From positions 1-64,000 of the forward strand of contig DAHG01000071.1 in assembly GCA_002495885.1 (NCBI GenBank): a stretch of 64,000 nt of DNA, in the 5' to 3' direction. Under the pieces are notes generated by a model. It was not told the DNA's origin, made no database searches, and was given only the letters and a program-made list of their open reading frames with translations. Below, in pieces: positions 32,784 to 42,112 of the stretch (position 1 is the stretch's first letter; each line of letters opens with the position of its first letter). This DNA is from Methanocellaceae archaeon UBA148 (GTDB lineage Archaea; Halobacteriota; UBA148). A program made the position numbers and the translations under genes.

Positions 32784-34694
32784 ATGGGTAAAAAAACTAT
32801 AAACATACTCAAAACCAGATTGGATGAAAAAGATTACCAGAAATTAATCAGAATAGATAATCCTAAGCTTCATCAATTCGTTGCCAAGTACGTAGAACTA
32901 TGTAACCCGACTAAAGTTTTTGTTTGTACAGATTCTGCAGAGGACATACAGTATATTAGAGACGCTGCAATAAAAAATAGAGAGGAAGCGGAACTCGCCA
33001 TAAAAGGGCATACGGTACATTTTGATGGGTATTATGATCAGGCTCGGGATAAAGAAAAAACTAAATTCCTTCTGCCCAAAGGTGTGGACTTGGGATCAGG
33101 GATAAATGCCATAGATAAGGAAGAAGGTATCGAAGAGATTCATAATATTCTAAAAAACATTATGCATGGGCGTGAGCTATATGTCAAATTTTTATGCTTA
33201 GGGCCCACAAATTCTGAATTCACCATACCCTGCGTCCAACTCACCGATTCCAGCTATGTAGCACATAATGAGGATTTATTGTACCGGCAAGGTTACGGAG
33301 AGTTCCTTAGTATGAACGATGATGAGCAGTTTTTCAAGTTTGTACACTCTCAAGGAGAGTTGGAGAAAGCAGGGCTGGGGTTGTGCGTAAGTAAAAATAT
33401 TGAGAAGCGGAGGGTGTACATTGATCTCCAGGATGAGATCATATACAGCACGAACACACAGTATTGCGGCAATTCAATCGGACTTAAAAAACTAGCAATG
33501 CGTCTAGCAATAAATAGGGCCTCAAAAGAAATCTGGCTGACAGAACATGTGTTCATCATGGGAGTGCATGGTTCAGGGGGACGGGTAAGTTACTTCACAG
33601 GGGCATTTCCATCTATGTGCGGAAAGACTTCTACAACTATGGTAGAAGGTGAGACGATAATTGGTGATGATATAGCATATCTCAGGAAAATAGGTGGAAA
33701 AATCCGTGCAGTGAACGTAGAAAAGGGCATATTTGGAATAATGGAAGGTATAAACTCTACTGATGATCCATTGCCATGGACGGCTCTTCACAGTACTGGT
33801 GAGATCATATTTTCAAATGTATTGGTTACAGAAGACAAGAATGTTTATTGGACTGGTAAAGATGTTGAGTGCCCTAAAAAAGGTGTCAATTACTCCGGAG
33901 AGTGGTTTCTGGGCAAGCGAGATGCCGACGGCAAAGAAATACCGCCTTCACATAAAAATGCTAGGTTTGCATTTGACCTGAATATTTTAGATAATGTATG
34001 CCCCACACTCAATGACCCCAAGGGTGTTGTAGTGAGTGGAATGATCTACGGCGGTCGGGATTCTGACACTTGGGTTCCGGTGGAGGAATCTTTTGATTGG
34101 GTCCATGGTGTTGTAACTAAAGGTGCAGCGTTAGAATCCGAAACTACAGCTGCTAGCCTTGGAAAAGAAGGTGTGAGGGAGTTCAATCCTATGTCGAATC
34201 TGGAATTCCTATCCATACCCATAGGCAGATATATAGAAGATCATCTAAATTTTGGATTCAATTTAAATAAACCGCCCCGAATCTTCTCTGTAAACTACTT
34301 CTTGAAAGATTCGAATGGAACATTCATGAATCATAAAAATAATAAAAGGGTCTGGCTTAAATGGATGGAACTACGCTCTCACGGGGATTTGGGGGCAGTG
34401 AAAACTCCCACGGGATTGATCCCGAGGTATGAGGACCTCAAGAAGCTGTTCAGGCAGGTGATCAACAAGGATTACTCAGAAGAAGAGTATTCTGGTCAGT
34501 TTGCCCTGAGGGTTCAGGAACACTTGTCAAAGATCGACAGGATAGTTGAAATTTACAGGACCAAGGTTCCAGGGGCACCCAGCGCCATCTTTGAGGTTTT
34601 GGAGGAGCAGAGAAAAAGGTTAATCGCCGCACAGGAGAAATTCGGTAATTATATCTCCCCAGAGAAATTTCCTATCGTCCCAGCGGAGAGCTAG
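32784..34694 (+). CDS. pckG: Phosphoenolpyruvate carboxykinase (GTP)
   Basis: GTP-dependent enzyme interconverting oxaloacetate and PEP. 636 aa. The active-site loop FPSMCGKTSTTM (residues 275-286) contains the reactive Cys279 and the P-loop lysine; MGVHGSGGRVSYFTGA precedes it, and GDDIAYLRK and FSVNYFLKD are further family motifs. The GTP-type enzyme is less common than PEP synthase routes in methanogens. It is preceded by a short unassigned frame and followed by a hairpin at 34785-34801. Confidence 0.93.
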   Translation: MGKKTINILKTRLDEKDYQKLIRIDNPKLHQFVAKYVELCNPTKVFVCTDSAEDIQYIRDAAIKNREEAELAIKGHTVHFDGYYDQARDKEKTKFLLPKGVDLGSGINAIDKEEGIEEIHNILKNIMHGRELYVKFLCLGPTNSEFTIPCVQLTDSSYVAHNEDLLYRQGYGEFLSMNDDEQFFKFVHSQGELEKAGLGLCVSKNIEKRRVYIDLQDEIIYSTNTQYCGNSIGLKKLAMRLAINRASKEIWLTEHVFIMGVHGSGGRVSYFTGAFPSMCGKTSTTMVEGETIIGDDIAYLRKIGGKIRAVNVEKGIFGIMEGINSTDDPLPWTALHSTGEIIFSNVLVTEDKNVYWTGKDVECPKKGVNYSGEWFLGKRDADGKEIPPSHKNARFAFDLNILDNVCPTLNDPKGVVVSGMIYGGRDSDTWVPVEESFDWVHGVVTKGAALESETTAASLGKEGVREFNPMSNLEFLSIPIGRYIEDHLNFGFNLNKPPRIFSVNYFLKDSNGTFMNHKNNKRVWLKWMELRSHGDLGAVKTPTGLIPRYEDLKKLFRQVINKDYSEEEYSGQFALRVQEHLSKIDRIVEIYRTKVPGAPSAIFEVLEEQRKRLIAAQEKFGNYISPEKFPIVPAES

Positions 34695-35527
34695 GTGTAG
34701 GGGTCTTAAGCTCTGCATCTATTGAAAAGGGCGGGTCCATCGCTTTACTTTGGTATCACGGCAAAAGTGAAGAGAGATGCGATCCTTGGTCGACAACCAA
34801 GAAAAATTTTTACTTCTTAGAGGATATGTTTACTGGTAAATAGGGTGGGAGAGGCCGTACTCTATAGGGTAGACCTAGATATGAGCATATTTGTCTCAGA
34901 ATGGATCTACCTTTTTTTGTATGATCTTGGGGGATGATAACCGTGTTAATCACTATAGAGACGTCGTCGTTTGTATAGTCCCAAAATTAACTCCTGAGCC
35001 ACAGCATTCACGCTTGGTGAGTCCAATCGGACACCCAGCAACCCTCGTTCGATCAGTCCGTGTTTTGGGCACCAATCTATCCATCATGGGCGATGAGACT
35101 GATGAGGGATATATGTTCTACAGATCTCCCCAATAGACATGGCGATACAATCAATTGTTATTTCCTAAATAAGGAGTGGTATAAAAAGTCATAGATGAAA
35201 TCGAATTGTATCGAGTTGGTCACAAGAAGTTGTAAAAGTGGAGACATCCTAGATGTTGCCATTTATCAGGAAAAATTATCGGAGGTAACACAAAATTGAA
35301 AGATGAATCCTACTTTGGTGTTCAGGCGTTGAAAAGGGTTGAAGGGGTGGTATACATAGCTAAGTTTGGCATAGCTGAATTTTATTCCTAGAAGCGGCAG
35401 GTTGATACGCGAAAGGATGGACCACATTGAGTAATGCCTGGATGTTGCCATAATTAACTGATACAATTAAGAGCTATTTCTTTCCTACTTCAAAAAACTT
35501 AAATATCGACATGATGTACTCGGAGAT
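34695..35527. other. Gene-poor stretch, possible remnants
   Basis: More than 800 bases without a supported gene. It contains a CTTGGT-CGACA-ACCAAG hairpin followed by A5T5 (34785-34811), probably the PEPCK terminator; a repeated GATGTTGCCAT (35252 and 35441); and a short coding-like stretch near 35297-35391 that could be a gene fragment. Short frames at 34891 and 35266 have no recognisable features. Confidence 0.4.
35498..35508 (+). promoter_or_regulatory. TATA box of the ferredoxin-GGR operon
   Basis: CTTAAATATCG is about 25 bases upstream of the ferredoxin GTG at 35528. Confidence 0.45.
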
Positions 35528-35692
35528 GTGATTGTCAATAAAAATAAATGCTTTTACTGTGGAGCATGCGTTGCAGTCTGTCCTGTGGGTGCACTGGAGC
35601 TGATCGAGACGTGGATTGAGGTCAATGAAGATTGCAACGATTGCGGCATTTGCGCTAAGATATGCCCCGCTGGTGCACTGGGGGCAAAATGA
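35528..35692 (+). CDS. 2[4Fe-4S] ferredoxin, 54 aa
   Basis: GTG-started 54-residue frame with two clostridial-type clusters: CFYCGACVAVCPVGAL and CNDCGICAKICPAGAL, giving all eight cysteines. Its TGA overlaps the ATG of the geranylgeranyl reductase gene. In Methanosarcina acetivorans the equivalent adjacent ferredoxin is required as electron donor for that reductase, so the same pairing is likely here. Confidence 0.9.
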   Translation: MIVNKNKCFYCGACVAVCPVGALELIETWIEVNEDCNDCGICAKICPAGALGAK

Positions 35693-36855
35693 GAGACCGC
35701 TATGATGTTGTCGTCGTGGGTGCAGGTCCAGCAGGATCTATGGCAGCAAAGACTGCTGCTGAGCACGATTTAGAAACACTCTTGCTGGAAAAGAGGGTGG
35801 GAATAGGCGATCCAGTTAGATGTGCAGAGGGGGTGGGCAAAGAAGGATTAAAGCAATTCATAAAACCCGATACGCGTTGGATTGCTGCTGAAGTCAAAGG
35901 GGCGAGGATATGCTTCCCTGGGGGCATAAAAATCGAGATGTCAGAGGCTGGTCCTGAAGTGGGCTATGTTCTCGAACGAAAGATATTTGACCGAGAACTT
36001 GCAAAGCAGGCGGCAAAAGCTGGTGCAGAAGTAATGGTAAAAACAAGGGTAGTTGATTTGATTAAGGAGGACGGCTTCGTTAGAGGTGTCAAAGCAGAAC
36101 ATCTCGGAGATTCATTTGATATTCATGCGGACGTCGTGATTGGTGCTGATGGCGTTGAAAGCAAGGTTGGACGGTGGGCAGGCATCAATACGACCCTTAA
36201 ACCAAAGGACATCGAAACCTGTGCTCAGTTTCTGATGACTGATGTTGACATTGATCCATGCTATTGCGAGTTCTATATAGGTAACCAAATTGCACCTGGG
36301 GGTTATGCGTGGGTTTTTCCCAAAGGGAATAATGAGGCTAATGTTGGCCTTGGAATATCAGGAAACAGGTCAGAGTTGCATCCTATTGATTATCTAAAAC
36401 GTTTCGTAGAGAAAAAATATCCGGGAGGACAGATCATTGAAATGATCATGGGTGGGGTGCCTGTAACAGTTCCTACCAAGACTACTGCAAACGGACTAAT
36501 GCTCGTGGGTGATGCAGCTAGGATGTCAGACCCTCTTACTGGCGGAGGTATTATTCATGCGATGAAGTCTGGAACTATGGCTGGTGAAATTGCATCGAAG
36601 GCGGTACAGTCAGGAGATTCGTCAGTTGAATGCCTTAACGAGTATGAAAGACGCTGGAGATCAACCATTGGTGCAACACTACAGAAATCATACAAGGCCA
36701 AAGAATGGCTTTTAAAACTGAGTGACGACGAATGGAACTCTATAGCCTCTTCTCTGGTGGGAATTAACTTCGAGGAGCTTACAGCATTTGGGTTGTTGAA
36801 AGAAGTGACACTGCGCAATCCAAAGTTACTTTGGGATCTAAGATCCCTGTTATGA
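35689..36855 (+). CDS. Digeranylgeranylglycerophospholipid reductase (GGR)
   Basis: Flavoenzyme that saturates the isoprenoid chains of archaeal lipids. 388 aa. FAD-binding DVVVVGAGPAGSMAAKTAAE at the N-terminus, the conserved substrate-site segment RCAEGVGKEGL, GADGVESKVGRWAG, and the second FAD motif LVGDAARMSDPLTGGGI. ATG 35689 is chosen because it begins MRDRYDVVVV and overlaps the ferredoxin stop; a longer frame would run through the ferredoxin gene. Confidence 0.92.
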   Translation: MRDRYDVVVVGAGPAGSMAAKTAAEHDLETLLLEKRVGIGDPVRCAEGVGKEGLKQFIKPDTRWIAAEVKGARICFPGGIKIEMSEAGPEVGYVLERKIFDRELAKQAAKAGAEVMVKTRVVDLIKEDGFVRGVKAEHLGDSFDIHADVVIGADGVESKVGRWAGINTTLKPKDIETCAQFLMTDVDIDPCYCEFYIGNQIAPGGYAWVFPKGNNEANVGLGISGNRSELHPIDYLKRFVEKKYPGGQIIEMIMGGVPVTVPTKTTANGLMLVGDAARMSDPLTGGGIIHAMKSGTMAGEIASKAVQSGDSSVECLNEYERRWRSTIGATLQKSYKAKEWLLKLSDDEWNSIASSLVGINFEELTAFGLLKEVTLRNPKLLWDLRSLL

Positions 36856-36883
36856 CTAGTTGCTATCTCAAGGTGAATTGGTC

Positions 36884-37534
36884 ATGTACGCGATAATAGT
36901 TGGGTGTGGGAAGATTGGCAGTCGTCTTGCTCAGTTATTATCGTCTAATAAAAATAATGTCGTCGTCTTGGACAGAGATTTGACGAAGTTCAAAGAGGTC
37001 GACAAAAGTTTTGATGGGTTGACAATCGGAGGAGATGGGACCGATCAAGACGTTCTGAAAAAGGCTGGAATAGACAAAGCTGACGTTTTTATTGCGACGA
37101 CAGAGGATGACAACACGAATTTGATGGCTTGCCAGATTGCAAAGCAGGTGTTTAACGTAAGTAGAGTCATAGCTCGGGTTAATGACCCCAAAAGGGAACC
37201 CCTCTTTAAGGAGCTGAAAATAGATGCCATTGTCTGTCCTACAACAATAGCTGCGGCTCATCTTAGGGATGCTGTTGTGTATCCCAATTTGACTGCAATA
37301 CTGACTGTGAATTGTGGGAATATTGAGATCAGTGAGATACGGGTCCAAGGTTCAGCCAGCGGAAAGGCACTTAAAGACATAAATTTGCCAAAAGAATCCA
37401 CTATAGCAGCAATTATAAGGGATGGAAAGACTTTGATCCCTTCTGGAGATACGATAATTCACGAAGGTGATATCGCAGTCGTGGTAAATTTGGCAGCTAT
37501 CTCTGATGAAGTCAGGAATATTTTAAGTAGATGA
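36884..37534 (+). CDS. trkA: Trk potassium uptake NAD-binding protein TrkA (copy 1)
   Basis: Cytoplasmic RCK subunit gating TrkH. 217 aa: the Rossmann domain starts YAIIVGCGKIGSRLA with DRD at the end of the second strand, NGDGTD-like GGDGTDQDVLKKAGI, and a C-terminal RCK_C domain (KALKDINLPKESTIAAIIRDG). ATG 36884 is preceded by AAGGTGAA. The gene order trkA-trkH-trkA is kept on one strand. Confidence 0.92.
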   Translation: MYAIIVGCGKIGSRLAQLLSSNKNNVVVLDRDLTKFKEVDKSFDGLTIGGDGTDQDVLKKAGIDKADVFIATTEDDNTNLMACQIAKQVFNVSRVIARVNDPKREPLFKELKIDAIVCPTTIAAAHLRDAVVYPNLTAILTVNCGNIEISEIRVQGSASGKALKDINLPKESTIAAIIRDGKTLIPSGDTIIHEGDIAVVVNLAAISDEVRNILSR

Positions 37535-37559
37535 AATATCCTCATTGAATGATGATCGG

Positions 37560-38987
37560 ATGATAAAGGGCGATCTAGGGACCATATTACATTACATCGG
37601 GCTCATGTTACAGCTTTTTGGCGTGCTTGTAGCTGTTCCTATACTAGTAGCTCTATATTTTAAAGACGGATTCTATGTAATTCTATCGTTTGTTACAGTC
37701 GCTCCCCTATCTTTATTGGCAGGCTATATACTGCGAAGAATTACATCACCGGGGGAGTTGAACCTTAGAATAGCAATGGTGATTTCTGCCCTCACTTGGA
37801 TTACTCTGGCAGCTTTTGGTGCTCTGCCCTATGCCTTATGTGGTGTCCTCTCATTAGAAGACGCATTGTTTGAGAGCATGTCTGGATTTACAACAACAGG
37901 TCTAACGATGTTTTCATCTACGATGGGGGTTGAATGGCTGTCCTCCGGGTACCAATCCATTTTGTTCTGGCGTAGCTTAACGCAGTGGATAGGGGGGGTG
38001 GGGGTCATAGTCCTATTCATTGCGATAATGGTTCGTGGAGTTGGCGGGGCTGCTACGGGATTATATGCTGCAGAGGGACGGACCGAAAGAATCGAACCCA
38101 GTATCATCAATACAGCGCGTTGGATATGGGAGGTCTACGTCGCCTACACTTTCATGGGAATAATATTGCTTTGTTTTGCAGGCATGCCCTTATGGGACTC
38201 CATAAATCACGTCATGGCTGGATTAGCAACAGGTGGTTTCTCGATAAAAAACTTAAGCATTGCATCCTATGACAGTGTTGCAGTGGAGCTTATGTTACTC
38301 CCCATTATGGTTTTTGGCGCCACCAGCTTTGCTCTTCATAAAAAATTGATCGAGCTAAAATTTCGTGAGATTATCCAAAGTCCAGAGATAATATTGATGG
38401 CTTTGACGTTGTTGGCGTTGACGCTCTTATTAACATTGGAACTAAAAAACTTTAGGATAGCATCGTTCAGCGTGATCTCTGCGTTAACTACTGCGGGATT
38501 TACTAATGCAGAAAGCATGGTTCAATGGAGCGACTTCTCAAAAATATTGATTATCATTCCGATGATTATGGGCGGGGGCTATGGATCCACTTCCTCTGCT
38601 CTAAAGCTCATCAGGTGCGCCATACTTTTAAAGTCGATCCTATGGTTGATGAAAAAAGATTTACTGCCGAGATCAGCTATTGTTCCACTTAAAGTTGGCG
38701 GAATAGTCATAAAAGAGGAAGAGATAACGATGGCTGGATTATACGCATTTGTTTATCTGTTCGTCCTCACACTCTGTGCAATGGTATTTATGGCATACGG
38801 TCATTCTATGGTAAACTCCTTTTTCGAGGTCGCATCTGCACTGGGCAATGTCGGACTGTCGGTTGGGCTAGCCACTCCTAGTCTGATGCTTGGTGAAAAG
38901 ATCACTTTGATCCTTGCCATGTGGATGGGTAGGCTTGAAATATTTCCAGTACTGATGCTGTTGGCCAATATAGTTAAGCGTTCTTAA
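37560..38987 (+). CDS. trkH: Trk-type potassium transporter membrane subunit
   Basis: 475-residue K+ channel-like protein with four M1-P-M2 repeats. Selectivity-filter glycines occur in SMSGFTTTGLT, AGLATGGFSI, ALTTAGFTNA and ALGNVGLSVGL. Ten or more hydrophobic segments. A TTG at 37545 would add five residues; the ATG at 37560 (MIKGDLGTILHYIG) matches the family better. Flanked by two TrkA genes, probably two RCK variants for one channel. Confidence 0.92.
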   Translation: MIKGDLGTILHYIGLMLQLFGVLVAVPILVALYFKDGFYVILSFVTVAPLSLLAGYILRRITSPGELNLRIAMVISALTWITLAAFGALPYALCGVLSLEDALFESMSGFTTTGLTMFSSTMGVEWLSSGYQSILFWRSLTQWIGGVGVIVLFIAIMVRGVGGAATGLYAAEGRTERIEPSIINTARWIWEVYVAYTFMGIILLCFAGMPLWDSINHVMAGLATGGFSIKNLSIASYDSVAVELMLLPIMVFGATSFALHKKLIELKFREIIQSPEIILMALTLLALTLLLTLELKNFRIASFSVISALTTAGFTNAESMVQWSDFSKILIIIPMIMGGGYGSTSSALKLIRCAILLKSILWLMKKDLLPRSAIVPLKVGGIVIKEEEITMAGLYAFVYLFVLTLCAMVFMAYGHSMVNSFFEVASALGNVGLSVGLATPSLMLGEKITLILAMWMGRLEIFPVLMLLANIVKRS

Positions 38988-39008
38988 TTACATATGTGGT
39001 ATTTAACC

Positions 39009-39671
39009 ATGTATATCGTGATAGTTGGTGGAGGGAGAATTGGTACTTTTCTCGCCAGCACACTTTCGAAGGAAGGGGAAGAAGTTGCCCTGATCGAATC
39101 CGACAGAGATCTTTGCCAGAATTTAGCTGAAAAACTCAGCATTTTGGTAATCAATGGTGACGGAACGGATGCAAAATATCTGGAGGATGCTGGAGTGAAA
39201 AAAGCAGATGTATTTGTTGCCGTCACTGGAGAGGACAAGGTGAATCTCGTCTCTTGCCAAATGGCCAAAAAGAACTTCGGCGTTCCCCTCACCATAGCGA
39301 GAGTCAATGAGCCGAAAAATGAATCTGTTTTCGAGGGGCTGGGCATCGATGTTGCGGTCAGTTCCGTAACAGCGGTATCGATGATTATAAAGAATGCCGT
39401 TACTTCTGGAAAATTAACCACGCTTTTGACCCTAAAAGAGGGCAATGTTGAGTTGGTGGAGCTTAATGTACCCGAAGACTCACCTGCGATCAATAGAACG
39501 ATTAAAGACCTTAGTCTACCAGATGAATGTATTCTTACTGCAATTATTCGGCATGGTCACTTGATTTTTCCAAGGGGCAGAATTGTGATAGAAGTGGGCG
39601 ATCTCATTGTGGCTCTCACCACCGCTGAGCACATTGATGAGTTAAAAAAGACGATCTTAGGGACAAAATAA
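39009..39671 (+). CDS. trkA: Trk potassium uptake NAD-binding protein TrkA (copy 2)
   Basis: 220 aa, second RCK regulator. MYIVIVGGGRIGTFLASTLS with an ESD acidic end to strand two, NGDGTDAKYLEDAGV, and a C-terminal RCK_C domain (RTIKDLSLPDECILTAIIRHG). Clearly paralogous to the gene at 36884. ATG 39009 is chosen because the family begins with the Rossmann strand directly. rnhB starts at the next base after its stop. Confidence 0.92.
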   Translation: MYIVIVGGGRIGTFLASTLSKEGEEVALIESDRDLCQNLAEKLSILVINGDGTDAKYLEDAGVKKADVFVAVTGEDKVNLVSCQMAKKNFGVPLTIARVNEPKNESVFEGLGIDVAVSSVTAVSMIIKNAVTSGKLTTLLTLKEGNVELVELNVPEDSPAINRTIKDLSLPDECILTAIIRHGHLIFPRGRIVIEVGDLIVALTTAEHIDELKKTILGTK

Positions 39672-40316
39672 ATGAAAATTGCTGGGGTTGATGAAGCGGG
39701 CAAAGGGCCAGTAATAGGATCCATGATCGTTGCAGGAGTTATGGTGCAAGAGGACATGCTTCCGGTGTTGGAAGGGATGGGGGTTAGGGATTCTAAAGCG
39801 ATTTCACCAAAAAAACGAGAGTTTTTAGCGAGTAAGATCAAAGAAGTCGGGGTTTGTTATACATTAGAGCTGTCTGCTAGTGAGATCGATGCTCTTCGTA
39901 AGAAGACAACTATGAACGAAATCGTCGTAGAAAGCCACGTGAGAGTGCTCAAACAGTTAAAGCCAGATGAAGCGTTCTTGGATGCGGCTGATGTGGACGC
40001 TGATAGGTTTGCAAAGAAAGTGCAGGCCTGGTATGGAAAAAACATCAAGATCACTTCAGAGCATAATGCGGATGTAACATACCCTCTCGTTTCTGCAGCT
40101 TCGATTATTGCAAAAGTAAGGCGGGATGAGACTGTCCAGGAACTGGAACGCCTATTAGGGAAAAGTATCGGGTCTGGATACCCGTCTGATATTCGTACAA
40201 TACATTTTCTGGACGACTGGGTCAAAGAGCATGATTCATTGCCCTCTTTTGTGCGACATTCATGGAAGACTGCCACGAATGCATTAAAAAGACATGAACA
40301 ATCACGTATAATTTAA
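39672..40316 (+). CDS. rnhB: Ribonuclease HII
   Basis: Removes RNA primers and misincorporated ribonucleotides. 214 aa, begins MKIAGVDEAGKGPVIG with the first catalytic Asp-Glu pair (DEAGKG), then VRDSKAISPKKR, and later FLDAADVDADRF and HNADVTYPLVSAASIIAKVRRDE. Directly joined to trkA copy 2 and transcribed with it. Confidence 0.94.
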   Translation: MKIAGVDEAGKGPVIGSMIVAGVMVQEDMLPVLEGMGVRDSKAISPKKREFLASKIKEVGVCYTLELSASEIDALRKKTTMNEIVVESHVRVLKQLKPDEAFLDAADVDADRFAKKVQAWYGKNIKITSEHNADVTYPLVSAASIIAKVRRDETVQELERLLGKSIGSGYPSDIRTIHFLDDWVKEHDSLPSFVRHSWKTATNALKRHEQSRII

Positions 40317-40352
40317 ATATATTAAGGGCAACTATCTATCAATGGTGATGTG

Positions 40353-40739
40353 ATGATAGGAACAACAGAATTAATGATAATTTTGGGTGTCGCCGCACTT
40401 ATATTTGGCAGTAGTAAACTTCCTAGCATCGCCAGAGATGTTGGAAAAGCGCTTGGTGAGGTTAACAAGGCTGAAAAGGAGTTAGATAGGCTTAAAAGTG
40501 ATTTTACATCAGAGATCCAATCTTCCATACAGGGTCCTATTCAGTCTTCTATTCAATCTACTATGGAATCTATTGAACCTGCCATACAGTCAGAACTGGT
40601 GCCAGAACAAGTGCCAGAGGAGAAATCTACGGATCCTGATGATGTCGAAGAGCCCCATGATCTTGATATCGAAGGGAGGATAAAAGACGAGGCATTTAAG
40701 TACATCGGCTCCAAGTTCAAGTCAAAGATTTTCAGATAA
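40353..40739 (+). CDS. tatA: Sec-independent translocase subunit TatA/MttA
   Basis: 128 aa. One N-terminal membrane helix (GTTELMIILGVAALIFGSSK) followed by the conserved LPSIARDVGKALGEV amphipathic helix, then a long acidic, glutamine-rich tail with IQSSIQ-type repeats. Forms the pore of the twin-arginine export pathway. TatC is not in this window. GTG at 40350 and ATG at 40353 are both possible. A TATA-like TTTAAATATATT lies at 40312-40323. Confidence 0.88.
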   Translation: MIGTTELMIILGVAALIFGSSKLPSIARDVGKALGEVNKAEKELDRLKSDFTSEIQSSIQGPIQSSIQSTMESIEPAIQSELVPEQVPEEKSTDPDDVEEPHDLDIEGRIKDEAFKYIGSKFKSKIFR

Positions 40740-40866
40740 GCATGAGTGATATTGGAATTGTAGAGCTTTTTATCCTTGATGCTGTTTTAAAATCTGCAAT
40801 TAATATATATCAAAATGTTTCTGTAGGACTTGATAGATAATATGGCGAATTAACGTGTCTCGCCTC

Positions 40867-42111
40867 TCAATGGCCACGGTACTGCTCCATGATCTTTAGT
40901 GCACAAAAATCTCCACACATCGTGCATGTGTCCCCGGGTGAGTGGATCTGTCTTGCTCTCTCTCCATCAAGGGCAAATTTAAACTGCCCCTCCCAGTTGC
41001 GTTGACGTCGCATTTTAGCTAAGTTGAAGTCTTGATCAGAGAGACCATATTTCATCGAGTCTCCGATGTGGGCGGCAATGCGACAAGCGATCGTGCCTTC
41101 ACGAACATGATCTATGCTGGGAAGAGCAAGATGCTCAGATGGCGTTATGGCGCAAAGATAATCAGCACCCGCTCCACTGGCAAGGCTGGCGCCAATACAG
41201 GCAGCTATATGGTCGTAGCCAACTGCGATGTCAGTAGGGAGGGGGCCTGAAACAAAAAGTGGTCTGTTGCCAGTGATTTTCTTATGGTGTCTGACATATG
41301 CAACGATATTTTTGGCAGGAACATGGCCTCCCATACCTTCTACGATAGTCTGCACACCAACATCGTTGGCATGTCTTGCCAGCTCTGCATTCTTTTGGAT
41401 TTCTGATAGCTGGGGTTTATCGCTCATGTCATGGACGCATCCACTTCTCATGGCATTGCCCAACGAAAGAACGATATCTTTCCTTAGGAGTATTTCTAAG
41501 ATCTCATCATATTTTTCGAGAAAAGGATTCTCTTTCTTATGCGCGATCATCCATGCGGCAGTAAATGCTCCGCCTTTGGATACCATCCCCATGATGCGAG
41601 TTGCCTTTTTCAATGAGGTGAGCGTGTCCAAGGTGAAACCAGCATGGATGACTACTGAACTCACCCCCTCTTGAACTTGCTTTTTTATGGTCTTGATGAG
41701 ATCCTCCTGGTCTATTTCATGAAATGAACCCTTCTCTGCAGTGGTCTGATAAATTGGCACGGTCGTTAATGGAACGGAGACTGCATCTGAAATTGCCCTT
41801 CTGATCTCATCTATATCGCCGCCCATTGAGAGATCGGATATGGTATTCGCTCCATGCTCAACAGCAACCATGGCCTTCTTTACCTCGGCATCAGGATCGA
41901 TTGCCATCGATGAGGTGCCTATATTTACATTGACCTTTGTTAGCAGTCCTTTACCTATACCTAATGGCTTGCATTTAGGACATGTCATGATCACTATCTC
42001 GCCACTGGCAATGTGCTTACGTACGATATCTAGCTCAGTCTTTTCATGGAGGGCGACATCCACCATTTCTCTTGTAGTCCTACCTGATTTAGCCTCTTCA
42101 ATTTGAGTCAT
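40867..42111 (-). CDS. thiC: Phosphomethylpyrimidine synthase (HMP-P synthase)
   Basis: Radical-SAM enzyme converting aminoimidazole ribotide to HMP phosphate for thiamine. 414 aa. The C-terminal cluster motif CTMCGDFC is present near the end, with RSGCVHDMSDKPQ and EGMGGHVPAKNI as core motifs. The frame extends upstream to 42219, but those 36 residues overlap the preceding gene; ATG 42111 with GGTGAT upstream gives the family N-terminus MTQIEEAKSG. It is shorter than bacterial ThiC, as usual in archaea. Confidence 0.93.
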   Translation of the reverse strand: MTQIEEAKSGRTTREMVDVALHEKTELDIVRKHIASGEIVIMTCPKCKPLGIGKGLLTKVNVNIGTSSMAIDPDAEVKKAMVAVEHGANTISDLSMGGDIDEIRRAISDAVSVPLTTVPIYQTTAEKGSFHEIDQEDLIKTIKKQVQEGVSSVVIHAGFTLDTLTSLKKATRIMGMVSKGGAFTAAWMIAHKKENPFLEKYDEILEILLRKDIVLSLGNAMRSGCVHDMSDKPQLSEIQKNAELARHANDVGVQTIVEGMGGHVPAKNIVAYVRHHKKITGNRPLFVSGPLPTDIAVGYDHIAACIGASLASGAGADYLCAITPSEHLALPSIDHVREGTIACRIAAHIGDSMKYGLSDQDFNLAKMRRQRNWEGQFKFALDGERARQIHSPGDTCTMCGDFCALKIMEQYRGH

Positions 42112-42112
42112 G

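Noticed and set aside
34891..35136. 81-codon frame in the gap after the PEPCK gene
   Set aside because: No recognisable motif, no ribosome-binding site and unusual composition; it lies in a stretch with hairpins and remnants.
35266..35466. 66-codon minus-strand frame before the ferredoxin gene
   Set aside because: No family features; overlaps a better coding-like fragment on the other strand, and neither is convincing.
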